Below, piece after piece: positions 31,525 through 40,099 of a stretch of DNA of 64,000 nt (positions are counted from its first letter, which is position 1; each line of letters begins with the position of its first letter). The position numbers were made by a program, and so were the translations under genes. Origin of the DNA: Sphingomonas pseudosanguinis (GTDB taxonomy: Bacteria > Pseudomonadota > Alphaproteobacteria > Sphingomonadales > Sphingomonadaceae); contig NZ_JACIDH010000001.1 of NCBI RefSeq assembly GCF_014196255.1, positions 310,001 through 374,000 on the forward strand. Reading direction: 5' to 3'. The notes under the pieces were generated by a model, which worked only from the letters and a program-made list of their open reading frames with translations, ran no database searches and was not told where the DNA came from.

Positions 31525-32628
31525 ATGAGGATGTTCGGTCGCAAGGCCGGGCGGGGGGCGGCGCGTCCTTTGCTCGGGCTGGGGTTGGCGCGGTCTGGGG
31601 TGCCTTTGACGGGGGCGGCCCCTTCCTATGAGACGCAGGTGCGCGAGGGGTATCTGCGCAACCCGGTGGCGCAGCGGGCGGTGCGGATGGTCGCGGGTGG
31701 CCTCGCCGACGCGCCGTTGATCGCCTCGCACCCCGACCTGATCGCGTTGGTCGCCGCACGCAGCGAGGGGCAGGCGCTGCTGGAGACGGTGGCGACGCAC
31801 ATGCTGTTGCACGGCAACGCCTATGTGCAGGTGCTGCGCGATGCCGATGGCGTCGTGGCGGAGCTGTTCGCGCTACGCCCCGAGCGGGTGACGATGGAGC
31901 TGGACGCGAGCGGCTGGCCCGCCGCGTATCTCTACCGCGCGGGCGGTCGCGTGACGACTTTGCCGGTCGATCCGGTGAGGCCATCGGTGGTGCATTTGAA
32001 GAGCTGCCACCCGCTCGACGATCATTATGGGCTGGGCTGTCTCGGCGCGGCGGCGGGGGCGATCGCGATCCACAATGCGGCGGCCGCTTGGAACCGCGCG
32101 CTGCTCGACAATGCGGCGCGGCCTTCGGGGGCGCTGGTCTATGATCCGGGTGACGGCTCGACGCTGACCCCGGACCAGTTCGAGCGGCTGCGTGCCGAGA
32201 TGGAGGGCTTTGCCGGGAGCGGCAATGCGGGGCGTCCGCTGCTGCTGGAGGGCGGGCTGAAATGGCAGGCGATGAGCCTGACGCCCGCCGAACTCGACTT
32301 CATCGCGGCGAAGGCGTCGGCGGCGCGCGAGATCGCGCTGGCCTTCGGGGTGCCGCCGATGCTGCTCGGCCTGCCGGGTGACAATACCTATGCCAATTAC
32401 CGCGAGGCCAATCGCGCGCTGTGGCGGCAGACGATCCTGCCGCTGGCGGGGGGTATCCTCAGTGGCCTGGCGCAGGGACTCACGGGTTGGTTCGAGGGGG
32501 CGAGCCTGTCGGTCGACGTCAACCGCGTCACCGCGCTGGCCGAGGAACGCCAGATGCTGTGGGCCATGGCGGCGAGCGCCGACTTTCTCGATTCGGCGGA
32601 GAAGCGCGCCATGGTCGGCCTGGCATGA
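31525..32628 (+). CDS. GTA portal protein (gp3)
   Basis: A 367-aa HK97-type portal, the dodecameric DNA gate of the head. Family marks: the YLRNPVAQRAVRMVAGGLADAPL start, HMLLHGNAYVQVLRDADGVVAELFALRPERV, and the C-terminal GVPPMLLGLPGDNTYANYREANRALWRQTILPL. It overlaps the next gene by 4 bp. It is the first gene after the REP elements and has its own ribosome site. Confidence 0.94.
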   Translation: MRMFGRKAGRGAARPLLGLGLARSGVPLTGAAPSYETQVREGYLRNPVAQRAVRMVAGGLADAPLIASHPDLIALVAARSEGQALLETVATHMLLHGNAYVQVLRDADGVVAELFALRPERVTMELDASGWPAAYLYRAGGRVTTLPVDPVRPSVVHLKSCHPLDDHYGLGCLGAAAGAIAIHNAAAAWNRALLDNAARPSGALVYDPGDGSTLTPDQFERLRAEMEGFAGSGNAGRPLLLEGGLKWQAMSLTPAELDFIAAKASAAREIALAFGVPPMLLGLPGDNTYANYREANRALWRQTILPLAGGILSGLAQGLTGWFEGASLSVDVNRVTALAEERQMLWAMAASADFLDSAEKRAMVGLA

Positions 32629-32945
32629 GCGGGCCCCAACTTGACACCAACGTTCTGGCGCGGCTGCTGGCGCAGGCGGCGGATAGCGGGGCGGATCTCG
32701 TGACGCTGCGCGCGGTCGCCGAGGAGGCAGGTGAGCTGGGTGCGACGCGGGCGCTGACCCGGCTGGGCCTGTCGGATGCCGATGCCGCCGAGGATGTCGC
32801 GGAACTGCGCGAGCTGTTGTCGGCGTGGCGCGAGGCCAAGTCGTCGGTGTGGAAGAGCGCGGTCGGCTGGCTGACGCGGCTGCTCGGTGCGTTGCTGCTG
32901 GCGGGAATCGCGATGCGGCTGGGGATGGAGGACTGGCTGAAATGA
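32625..32945 (+). CDS. DUF6127-like GTA-associated membrane protein
   Basis: A 106-aa protein with an acidic helical N-terminal part (LARLLAQAADSGADLVTLRAVAEEAGELGATRAL) and one membrane helix near the end (LLGALLLAGIAMRLGM). Genes like this are found between portal and protease in sphingomonad GTAs (DUF6127). It overlaps both neighbours by 4 bp. Function unknown. Confidence 0.7.
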   Translation: MSGPQLDTNVLARLLAQAADSGADLVTLRAVAEEAGELGATRALTRLGLSDADAAEDVAELRELLSAWREAKSSVWKSAVGWLTRLLGALLLAGIAMRLGMEDWLK

Positions 32946-33322
32946 GCCTGACCTTCACCGGCTATGCCGCGATCTGGGACCGGATGGACCGGGCGGGCGA
33001 CGTCATGCGGCGCGGGGCCTTTGCGGGGGCGGGCGATGTGCCGCTCCTCTGGCAGCATCGCGGTGGCCCGATGGGGCGGATCGCGACCTTGACCGAGGAC
33101 GACAGGGGCCTGTCGGTCGAGGGGCGGGTCGACGACCCCGCACTCGCCGCGCTGGTTCGCACAGGCTCGGTCGCCGGGCTGTCGGTCGGGTATCGGCCGC
33201 GCGTCGTCCATCAGGGGGCGGCCCGCGCGATCCTGTCGGCCGAACTTCTGGAGATCAGCCTGGTGACGGTGCCGATGCAGCCGCTCGCCCGCGTAACTCA
33301 TGTTTTGACCAAGGGGGACTGA
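32942..33322 (+). CDS. GTA prohead protease (gp4)
   Basis: A 126-aa HK97-family prohead protease that trims capsid proteins during maturation. Motifs: FTGYAAIWDRMDRAGDVMRRGAF, VPLLWQHRGGPMGRI (catalytic His region) and GLSVGYRPR. The LLEISLVTVPMQPLA segment carries the usual Ser-containing strand. It is compact but typical of GTA proteases. Confidence 0.92.
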   Translation: MSLTFTGYAAIWDRMDRAGDVMRRGAFAGAGDVPLLWQHRGGPMGRIATLTEDDRGLSVEGRVDDPALAALVRTGSVAGLSVGYRPRVVHQGAARAILSAELLEISLVTVPMQPLARVTHVLTKGD

Positions 33323-33323
33323 T

Positions 33324-34322
33324 ATGGACGTGATCGAACGACCTGTGCTGGACGGCGCGCGGACGACGACGAACGGGGCTTTCGACGGCTATGTGCGCAG
33401 CGGCACCACCGTCGAGCTGAAGGCCTTTACCGGCACCACCGGCGACAGCGGCGGTTTCGCCGTGCCGCGCGAGATCGATGCGGCGATCGCCTCGGTCTTG
33501 AAGAGCGTTTCGCCGATCCGGGCGATCGCCAACGTCGTGACGGTGGGCTCGGCGGGCTATCGCAAGCTGGTGACCACCGGCGGCACGCCCTCGGGCTGGG
33601 CGAGCGAGACGGCGGCGCGGCCCGAAACGGCGACGCCCAGCTTCGTCGAACTCGCGCCGCCGATGGGCGAGCTCTACGCCAATCCCTCCGCCAGCCAGGC
33701 GATGCTCGACGATGCGGCATTCGACGTCGAGGGCTGGCTCGCCGGTGAGATCGCCACCGAGTTCGCGCGTGCCGAGGGGCAGGCGTTCGTCGCCGGCTCG
33801 GGCGTCAACCGGCCCAAGGGGTTTCTGACCAACCCGGTCTCGGCCGCCAGGGACGGGGTGCGCCCCTTCGGCACGCTGCAATATCTGGCGAGCGGCGCGG
33901 CGGGCGCGTTCGGGGCGAACGCCGACGAGCGGCTGGTCGATCTGGTCCAGTCGCTGCGTGCGCCCTATCGCCAGGGGGCGTGCTTCGTGATGAACGCCGC
34001 GACCTCGGCGCGCATCCGCAAGATGAAGTCGGCGGACGGCCAGTTTCTCTGGGCACCGGGTCTGGTCGCAGGACAGCCCGCCACGCTGCTCGGCTATCCG
34101 GTGGTCGAGGCGGAGGACATGCCCGACATCGCCGCCGACGCCCCCGCCATCGCCTTCGGCAATTTCCAGGCGGGCTATCTGATCACCGAGCGCGTCGAGA
34201 CCGCGATCCTGCGCGATCCGTACAGCAACAAGCCGTTCGTGACCTTCTACGCCACGCGCCGCGTCGGCGGCTGCGTCAGCGATTCGGAGGCGATCAAGCT
34301 GATGAAGTTCGCGGCGAACTGA
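33324..34322 (+). CDS. GTA major capsid protein (gp5)
   Basis: A 332-aa HK97-fold capsid protein. Only about 30 residues precede the conserved GDSGGFAVPREIDAAIASVLKSVSPIRAIANVV segment, so the N-terminal scaffold (delta) domain is short compared with the usual about 390-400 residues. Later motifs are ASETAARPETATPSFVELAPPMGELYANP and RIRKMKSADGQFLWAPGL. A strong hairpin follows the stop. Confidence 0.93.
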   Translation: MDVIERPVLDGARTTTNGAFDGYVRSGTTVELKAFTGTTGDSGGFAVPREIDAAIASVLKSVSPIRAIANVVTVGSAGYRKLVTTGGTPSGWASETAARPETATPSFVELAPPMGELYANPSASQAMLDDAAFDVEGWLAGEIATEFARAEGQAFVAGSGVNRPKGFLTNPVSAARDGVRPFGTLQYLASGAAGAFGANADERLVDLVQSLRAPYRQGACFVMNAATSARIRKMKSADGQFLWAPGLVAGQPATLLGYPVVEAEDMPDIAADAPAIAFGNFQAGYLITERVETAILRDPYSNKPFVTFYATRRVGGCVSDSEAIKLMKFAAN

Positions 34323-34337
34323 AGGTCCTGAAAAGTC

Positions 34338-34362
34338 GGGGCAGCCCTTCACAGGCTGCCCC
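34338..34362 (+). terminator. hairpin after capsid gene
   Basis: A perfect 9-bp stem (34338-34346 GGGGCAGCC with 34354-34362) and a 7-nt loop. No T-run follows, so it may act as an attenuator or mRNA 3'-end stabiliser separating the abundant capsid message from connector and tail genes. The rest of 34363-34517 shows only a ribosome site (GAAGGAG near 34506). Confidence 0.5.
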
Positions 34363-34517
34363 GTAGTTCAGGGAGGATGCCGGACCCGGCCGGGGGGCGC
34401 GGGGTCGGCATGGCCGGTGCCCAGGGGGGGCGGGCAGCGGCTGATCCCGTCTCTGCGCCCCGAGTGTGACGCCCGTGTGTCGGACCTGTCGCAACCTGTA
34501 TCGGTGAAGGAGAATTC

Positions 34518-35015
34518 ATGATGAGCGGGACGAGGGAGCCCATGCCGCCCGCGACCGTCGCAGGCGCGGCCGGCGCGGTGCGCGCGCTGTTGCGGCTGGA
34601 GGAGGGGAATGAGGCCGCGCTGGTCGCGCAGGTGGCGGGCGTCGCGCTGGGACTGGCCGAGGCCTTTTGTGGGCAGATGCTGATCGAGCGGGGGGTCGAG
34701 GACTCGTTGCCCGGCTCGGTCGCGTGGCAACCGCTGTCGGCGATGCCGGTGCGCGCGATCCTGTCGGGTGGCGAAGGGGCGGTGGACCGTGACGGGTGTG
34801 GCTGGGTGCGTACCGGCGACGCGCTGACCGTGCGCTACCGCGCGGGACTGGCGGTGGATTGGGCGGGCCTGCCGCCAGAGATCGCGCATGGCGTGGCGAT
34901 CATGGGCGCGCATCTGTTCGACAATCGCGATGCCGCCGCCGTGCCGCCCGCCGCCGTCGCCGCCTTGTGGCGGCCCTGGCGGCGGATGCGCCTCGATAGG
35001 GCCAAGCGGGCATGA
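34518..35015 (+). CDS. GTA head-tail connector (gp6)
   Basis: A 165-aa head-tail adaptor of the HK97 gp6/phiE125 gp8 type. Helical start (AAGAVRALLRLEEGNEAALVAQVAGVALGLAEAFCGQ), then beta strands around WQPLSAMPVRAI and a C-terminal helix (PPEIAHGVAIMGAHLF). Two start codons, 34518 and 34521. The next gene overlaps by 4 bp. Confidence 0.85.
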   Translation: MMSGTREPMPPATVAGAAGAVRALLRLEEGNEAALVAQVAGVALGLAEAFCGQMLIERGVEDSLPGSVAWQPLSAMPVRAILSGGEGAVDRDGCGWVRTGDALTVRYRAGLAVDWAGLPPEIAHGVAIMGAHLFDNRDAAAVPPAAVAALWRPWRRMRLDRAKRA

Positions 35016-35401
35016 CCGCGCGCGAGGCCCTGCGGGCGGGGCTGATGGCCGGACTGCGCATGACCTTGCAGCCGCTGGGCGTAGCGGTGTTCGACGCAGT
35101 GCCGGTGCGCGCGAGCGTGCCGCAGGCGGTGCTGGGCGAACCGGGCGACAGCGACTGGGGGGCGGCGGGGATCGAGGGGCGCGAACTGCGCGTGACCGTG
35201 AGCGTGAGCGACGAGGGGGAACAGCCCCGGCGGCTGCGCGCCTGTATCCAGGCGGTCGAGGCGATCAGGCTGCCGGAGGTGCTGGCCGATGGCTGGCGGG
35301 TCGTTGGGCTGAGCGTGATCGCGACGCGCATGGCGAAGACGGGCGTGCGCTGGACCGCGAGCGTCGAATGGCGCGCCCGGCTGTGGCGCGTGGGACAATA
35401 G
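35012..35401 (+). CDS. GTA tail terminator (gp8, DUF3168)
   Basis: A 129-aa DUF3168-type protein that caps the tail tube at the head end. Seen: TLQPLGVAVFDAVPVRASVPQAVLGEP, RELRVTVSVSDE and C-terminal RWTASVEWRARLWRV. I see no separate gp7 adaptor gene between it and gp6; it may be absent or merged in this lineage. Confidence 0.85.
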   Translation: MTAREALRAGLMAGLRMTLQPLGVAVFDAVPVRASVPQAVLGEPGDSDWGAAGIEGRELRVTVSVSDEGEQPRRLRACIQAVEAIRLPEVLADGWRVVGLSVIATRMAKTGVRWTASVEWRARLWRVGQ

Positions 35402-35413
35402 GGGGAAGCAAAC

Positions 35414-35821
35414 ATGGCAATCGAAAAGGGAAGCGCCTTTCTGCTCAAGATCGGCGACGGGGCCGAGCCGCCCGCCTTCGCGACGATGGCGGGGCTGCGC
35501 ACCACGCAGCTGTCGATCAATGGCGAGACGGTGGTGGTGACCAACAAGGATTCGGGCGGCTGGCGCGAACTCTTGTCGGGCGCGGGTGTGCGGCATGTCA
35601 GCGTGGCCGGCGCGGGCGTCTTCACCGGATCGGCGGCCGAGGCGCGGATGCGCGGCCATGCGCTGGCGGGCACGATCGAGACCTATCGGCTGAGCTTCGA
35701 GAGCGGCGGATCGATGACCGGGCGGTTCCTGGTCACGCGGCTGGATTATAGCGGCGATTTCGGCGGCGAGCAGACCTATACGCTGGCGCTGGAAAGCTCC
35801 GGCGCGGTGGTGTCGGCATGA
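35414..35821 (+). CDS. GTA major tail tube protein (gp9)
   Basis: A 135-aa tail tube protein (TP901-1-like/phage major tail 2). Marks: KGSAFLLKIGDG, TVVVTNKDSGGWRELLSGAGVRHVSVAGAGVF and a closing GDFGGEQTYTLALESSG. It has its own GGGGGA ribosome site and overlaps gp10 by 4 bp. Confidence 0.9.
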   Translation: MAIEKGSAFLLKIGDGAEPPAFATMAGLRTTQLSINGETVVVTNKDSGGWRELLSGAGVRHVSVAGAGVFTGSAAEARMRGHALAGTIETYRLSFESGGSMTGRFLVTRLDYSGDFGGEQTYTLALESSGAVVSA

Positions 35822-36126
35822 GCGCGAATCCGGTGCGCGGCGAGGCGGCCTTGCAGGTCGGCGGTGCCGAACTGGTCGTGCGGCCGAGCTTCCAGGCGCT
35901 GGTCGCGGCGGAGGGCGAACTGGGGCCGTTGTTCGAACTGGTCGAGCGGGCGGGCGAGGGCAAATTGTCGCTGGCCGAAGCGGCGGCGCTGATCTGGCAC
36001 TGCCTGCGCGAGGTGCCCGAGGGGCTGAGCCGCGAGCAGCTGGGCGAGGCGCTGGTCGAATTGGGGCTGGCGGCGCTGGCGCCCGTGCTGCGCCAATTGC
36101 TGCGCCAGATACTGGGCGGCCAATGA
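35818..36126 (+). CDS. GTA tail assembly chaperone (gp10)
   Basis: A 102-aa protein of the GTA gp10 family (PF11836). It begins NPVRGEAALQVGGAELVVRPSFQALVAAEGELG, with an acidic helical second half. It should hold the tape measure protein before tube assembly, together with the next small gene. It overlaps that gene by 4 bp. Confidence 0.88.
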   Translation: MSANPVRGEAALQVGGAELVVRPSFQALVAAEGELGPLFELVERAGEGKLSLAEAAALIWHCLREVPEGLSREQLGEALVELGLAALAPVLRQLLRQILGGQ

Positions 36127-36320
36127 CCTTCGCCGAGGAAGCGGGGCGGCTGGCGGGGATGGCGGGGGCGATGCTGGGCTGGTCGCCCGACCGCTTCTGG
36201 CGTGCCACCCCCGCCGAGCTTCGGGGAATCGTGACGGCGATGACGGGTGGAGACGGCGGCAGCGAACCGCCTTCGTCCGCCACGCTCGCCCGGTTGCGGG
36301 AGATGTATCCGGATGGATGA
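36123..36320 (+). CDS. GTA tail chaperone-like small protein
   Basis: A 65-aa protein matching the small phage tail assembly chaperone family (PF09550) found after GTA gp10 (LGWSPDRFWRATPAELRGIVTAM). It overlaps gp10 by 4 bp and the tape measure gene by 8 bp, consistent with a paired chaperone role. Confidence 0.8.
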   Translation: MTFAEEAGRLAGMAGAMLGWSPDRFWRATPAELRGIVTAMTGGDGGSEPPSSATLARLREMYPDG

Positions 36321-36852
36321 GCAGGATGTCGCGCCGCGTATCGATATGCGCGGCTTCACCGCCGACATGGCGGCAATGCGCGCCGAATTGTCGCGCGGGC
36401 TGGGCGATGCCGCCGAACTGGGCGCGCGTTCGGTCGAGGGCGCGCTGCTGCGCGCGGCGCGGACCGGCAGGTTCGGTTTCGAGGAGCTGAAGGCGACCGC
36501 TTTGTCGGTGCTCGACCAGATCGCGCGGGCCGCGTTGCGGCAGGGCGTCGGGGCGGTCGGCGGCGGATCGGGGTTGGCCGGGTTGCTCGGCGGGCTGGTG
36601 TCGGGCCAGCCCGGCCGGGCGACCGGGGGACCGGTATCGCCCGATCGCCCCTATCTGGTCGGCGAGCGTGGGCCGGAGGTCTTCGTGCCGACCAGCAGCG
36701 GGCGGGTCGAGACGCTGCGCGCCGGGGGACCGCCGCGCGAGGTGCGGGTGGCGATCACGATCAATGCCGGGGCGGGCGAGGCGGGCGGCGTGCTGCAACG
36801 CTCCAGCCGTCAGGTCGCACGCGCGGTGCGTGCGGCGCTGGCCGAGGATTGA
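36313..36852 (+). CDS. GTA tape measure protein (gp11)
   Basis: A 179-aa short tape measure. The helical first half includes FEELKATALSVLDQIARAALRQGVGA. Next is the conserved ATGGPVSPDRPYLVGERGPEVFVPTSSGRVE motif of lambda-type tape measures, and then a C-terminal VAITINAGAGE strand. Its small size matches the short GTA tails. REP-like elements follow. Confidence 0.88.
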   Translation: MDEQDVAPRIDMRGFTADMAAMRAELSRGLGDAAELGARSVEGALLRAARTGRFGFEELKATALSVLDQIARAALRQGVGAVGGGSGLAGLLGGLVSGQPGRATGGPVSPDRPYLVGERGPEVFVPTSSGRVETLRAGGPPREVRVAITINAGAGEAGGVLQRSSRQVARAVRAALAED

Positions 36853-36868
36853 GGGCGCGGGGGCCTTG

Positions 36869-36992
36869 CCCCTCCACCACGTCCTGCGGACGCGGTCCCC
36901 CTCCCCATCAGAGATGGGGAGGATTTGAAGGACCCATTCCTCCCCAAGCTCGGCTTGGGGAGGGGGACCGCCGCGAAGCGGTGGTGGAGGGG
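36869..36992. repeat. second inverted pair of REP-like elements
   Basis: Two facing copies (36869-36923 minus, 36938-36992 plus) of the element seen at 31379-31508, each with a CTCCCC..GGGGAG hairpin and a GGACCGCCGCG/CGGTGGTGGAGGGG half. They occupy the gap between gp11 and gp12 and could form a large cruciform or mRNA structure. Confidence 0.85.
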
Positions 36993-37022
36993 CGGCAGCC
37001 TCGCAGTTTGGGAGACGAACCC

Positions 37023-39296
37023 ATGCCATGGTGTCTGCACGACCAGCGTCGCGACCAGCGGAGCGACGTGTTGTCGCGCTTCGATCCGCGATACTGGACG
37101 GTCGATTTCCCGCGCCCGATGATGGCGTCCGTCGTCGCGACCGCGCCTGACGCCTTGCGCGTCGATACGGTCTTCTATCGCACCGACGATCTGGCGGGGC
37201 TGATCTGGGAGTCCGCCGACCGGCACGACCATGTTCTGCTTCGCTATGACACCGTGCGCGACTATCGGGACTGTCGGTTGCGGTTCCGCTGGCGCTCGGG
37301 CGGGATCAAGCCGCTCGATGCGCGGCACGGCCCGACGCTGACCATCGAGGGGCGCGACGAAAGCGGCAAGGCCCGGGCATGGTATGTTCGGTTGTGGAAC
37401 TATGCGAGCGGTACGCCGGAGGATGCCGAGGTCGCGATCGACTTCGCCGACCTGGCCGGCGGGTTCCGCTTTCCCGAGGATCGCGATCCCGTCTGGGCGG
37501 GCGATGTCGACCGGATGTTCGTCTCGCTGGTCGCGCCCGATTATGACGCGGGTGCGGGTTTCCTGACGCAGCCGCAGGAGGGTTGGGTCGAACTGACCGG
37601 CATCGCCTGCGACGGTCCCGGCGCGGTGATCGGCATCGGCGCGGCGGTGTTGCCCGAACAGGGGTTCCGGATCGCCAGCGGCTATGACGACAGCTATCAC
37701 CTGACGCCGCAGCGTCTGCTGCGCAACATGCTGCATCTCGGCTACCGTGACGCCATCGTCCATTATGTCGGGATGAGCCATTACTTCCGGCTCGAACGCA
37801 GCGGCGACGGGTTGTACGCCAGCCTGAACGGCGGGGTGCTGAACGTCGCCTGTGCGGCCTGGCAACGCGCCTTCGCGGGCGAGGCGAAGGCGCTGGGCTA
37901 CGACCTGATCTGGTCGCTGTCCTATGAGCTGTTCGACGCGCATTGCTGGGGCGACTGGAAACAGCGCTCGTTGGACGGGGCGCCGGCATTGACCGGCTGG
38001 GAGCCGCCCTCGACGCTGCTCAGCCCCGCGCATGGCGGCGCGATGGCCTATCTTCAGGCGGTGGCACGCGCGTTTCTGGCGATCGGCCAGGCGGCGGGCT
38101 TGGCCCCGACATTCCAGGTCGGCGAGCCATGGTGGTGGGTGCGCCCCTCGGACGGCGCGCCGTGCCTCTATGACGCGGCGGCGGTGGCGGCGTTCGCGCC
38201 GGTGCCGATGGCGAGCATCGCGGGCGCGAAAAGCCAGGCGCAGCGCGACACGCTCGACCGGGCGGGGGCGTGTCTGGCGGCATCGACAGCGGCCTTGTGC
38301 GCGGCCGCGAAGGCGGCGGCGCCGGGCTGCGTCACGCATCTGCTGACCTATCTGCCGACCGTGCTCGATAGCCAAGCGCCCGAAGCCAAGCGCGCCAACA
38401 TGCCGGTCGGCTGGGCGAGTCCCGCTTTCGATGTGCTGCAACTGGAGGATTATGACTGGGTGACGGCGGGCGACACCGCCTCGACCCGCAAGGGCATCGC
38501 GCTGGCCGAGGCGCGGCTGGGCTATCCGCCCGAGCGGCAACATTATTTTTCGGGCTTCGTGCTGCGCGGCGATCAGCGCGGGCAATGGCGCTGGATCGCC
38601 GATGCCGCGCAGGTCGCGCGTGCGCGGGGCGTCGCCGCGACCTTCCTGTGGGCGATGCCGCAGGTGATGCGCGACGGGTTCGTCTGTTGGGATGGGGGAG
38701 AGGACGCGGTGCAGGCTTTCGACGATGTGCTGTTCCCGCTGGCGCTGGGGCGCGAGGCGGAGGTGACGCCCAGTTTCTCCACCGCGATCCTGACCGGCGC
38801 GGGCGGGCGCGAGGCGCGCAATGCCGCCTGGGCGGAGGCGCGCACGACCTATGATGTCGGCCCCGGCATCCGTTCGGCGGCGGACATCGCGGCATTGCTG
38901 TCCTTCTTTCGCGCCCGGTTGGGGCCGGCGCGCGGGTTCCGGCTGCGCGATCCGTTCGACAGCATCGGCACCGACGAGGCGATCGGCACCGGCGACGGCA
39001 CCACCCGCCGCTTCGCGCTGGTCCGCCATTATGGCGATCAGGCCCGGCGGATCACCCGGCCGGTGGCGGGCAGCGTCTCGGTCACGGTGGCGGGGCGGAG
39101 CGTGACCGGCTTTGTCGTCGAACCCGGTGGCTGGCTGCTGCTCGATCCCGCGCCCGCCGATGGTGCCGGCATCACCGCCAGCTTCACCTTCGACGTGCCC
39201 GTCCGCTTCGCCGAGGACCGGCTGAGCGTGACGCTGGCGGGATTCCAGGCGGGGGCCGCCGCGTCCGTCCCGCTGGTCGAGGTGCGCGAGGCATGA
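37023..39296 (+). CDS. GTA distal tail protein gp12 (DUF2460) with long N-terminal domain
   Basis: A 757-aa protein. The last about 215 residues match DUF2460/gp12 of GTAs (FSTAILTGAGGREARNAAWAEARTTYDVGPGIRSAADIAALLSFFRARLGPARGFRLRDPFD). The first about 540 residues are additional: a beta-rich part (to about 240), then an alpha/beta part with YHLTPQRLLRNMLHLGYRDAIVHYVG, LGYDLIWSLSYELFD and FQVGEPWWWV, which reads like a glycoside-hydrolase-type TIM barrel. R. capsulatus gp12 is only about 210 residues. It overlaps gp13 by 4 bp. Confidence 0.82.
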   Translation: MPWCLHDQRRDQRSDVLSRFDPRYWTVDFPRPMMASVVATAPDALRVDTVFYRTDDLAGLIWESADRHDHVLLRYDTVRDYRDCRLRFRWRSGGIKPLDARHGPTLTIEGRDESGKARAWYVRLWNYASGTPEDAEVAIDFADLAGGFRFPEDRDPVWAGDVDRMFVSLVAPDYDAGAGFLTQPQEGWVELTGIACDGPGAVIGIGAAVLPEQGFRIASGYDDSYHLTPQRLLRNMLHLGYRDAIVHYVGMSHYFRLERSGDGLYASLNGGVLNVACAAWQRAFAGEAKALGYDLIWSLSYELFDAHCWGDWKQRSLDGAPALTGWEPPSTLLSPAHGGAMAYLQAVARAFLAIGQAAGLAPTFQVGEPWWWVRPSDGAPCLYDAAAVAAFAPVPMASIAGAKSQAQRDTLDRAGACLAASTAALCAAAKAAAPGCVTHLLTYLPTVLDSQAPEAKRANMPVGWASPAFDVLQLEDYDWVTAGDTASTRKGIALAEARLGYPPERQHYFSGFVLRGDQRGQWRWIADAAQVARARGVAATFLWAMPQVMRDGFVCWDGGEDAVQAFDDVLFPLALGREAEVTPSFSTAILTGAGGREARNAAWAEARTTYDVGPGIRSAADIAALLSFFRARLGPARGFRLRDPFDSIGTDEAIGTGDGTTRRFALVRHYGDQARRITRPVAGSVSVTVAGRSVTGFVVEPGGWLLLDPAPADGAGITASFTFDVPVRFAEDRLSVTLAGFQAGAAASVPLVEVREA

Positions 39297-40099
39297 GCGG
39301 CGACACGCTGAGCGGCTGGGTGTTGTGCTGGCGGATCGACCGGCGCGACGGGGTGACGATCGGGCTGACCGGGCACGACCATGACCTGTGGATCGACGGC
39401 CTCCACTATCGCGCCGCGCCCGGTCTGACGCCCAGCGCGATCCTGCGCGGCGATGGCTTGGACGCCGATCTGATGGAGGCCTCGGGCGCGCTGACGAGCG
39501 AGGCGATCGGCGAGCATGACCTGCTCGGCGGTCGCTGGGACGGCGCGCGGGTGTCGGCGTTCGCGGTCGACTGGGCGGACAGGACGGCGTCGGTGCCGCT
39601 GGGCGAAGGCACGATCGGCGCGGTGCAGCTGGGCGAGGGCGGCTTCAGTGCCGAGCTGCGCGGGATCGGCGCGTCGCTCGACCGGCCGGTGGCGGAGGAG
39701 ACCTCGCCCGATTGCCGCGCGACGCTGGGCGACCGGCGCTGCCGCGTGGCGATGGCGGGGCGACGGCGGTTCGCGCGCGTGACGGGGTGGGACGGCGCGG
39801 TGATGCTGACCCTCGATACCGCAGAGCCGAGCGCCAATGCCTATGGTCAGGGCCGCCTGGTCTGGTTCGGCGGGGCCAATGCCGGGCTGGAGACGGTGAT
39901 CGCGCGGTCGGACGGCAAGGAAATCTGGCTGTCCGCCGCGCCGTCCTTCGCGATCGAGGGGCAGCCGCAGATCGAATTGGTCGAGGGCTGCGACAAGCGT
40001 CTGGACACCTGCCTGTCGCGCTTCGGCAATGTCGTGAATTTCCGCGGCGAGCCGTTCCTGCCCGGCATCGACCTGCTCACCCGCTATCCCGGCGCATGA
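39293..40099 (+). CDS. GTA baseplate protein gp13 (DUF2163)
   Basis: A 268-aa protein of the DUF2163 family, the hub iron-sulfur/baseplate protein of GTAs. Marks: TIGLTGHDHDLWIDGLHYRAAPGLTPSAI near the start, SPDCRATLGDRRCRV with Cys residues, and the C-terminal VEGCDKRLDTCLSRFGNVVNFRGEPFLPG. The Cys positions fit a metal site. It overlaps both neighbours by 4 bp. Confidence 0.92.
   Translation: MSGDTLSGWVLCWRIDRRDGVTIGLTGHDHDLWIDGLHYRAAPGLTPSAILRGDGLDADLMEASGALTSEAIGEHDLLGGRWDGARVSAFAVDWADRTASVPLGEGTIGAVQLGEGGFSAELRGIGASLDRPVAEETSPDCRATLGDRRCRVAMAGRRRFARVTGWDGAVMLTLDTAEPSANAYGQGRLVWFGGANAGLETVIARSDGKEIWLSAAPSFAIEGQPQIELVEGCDKRLDTCLSRFGNVVNFRGEPFLPGIDLLTRYPGA

Noticed and set aside
36810..39029. 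Minus-strand open frame of about 739 codons opposite GTA gp12
   Set aside because: Again a codon-bias shadow; the plus strand encodes the DUF2460 protein with matching operon overlaps.
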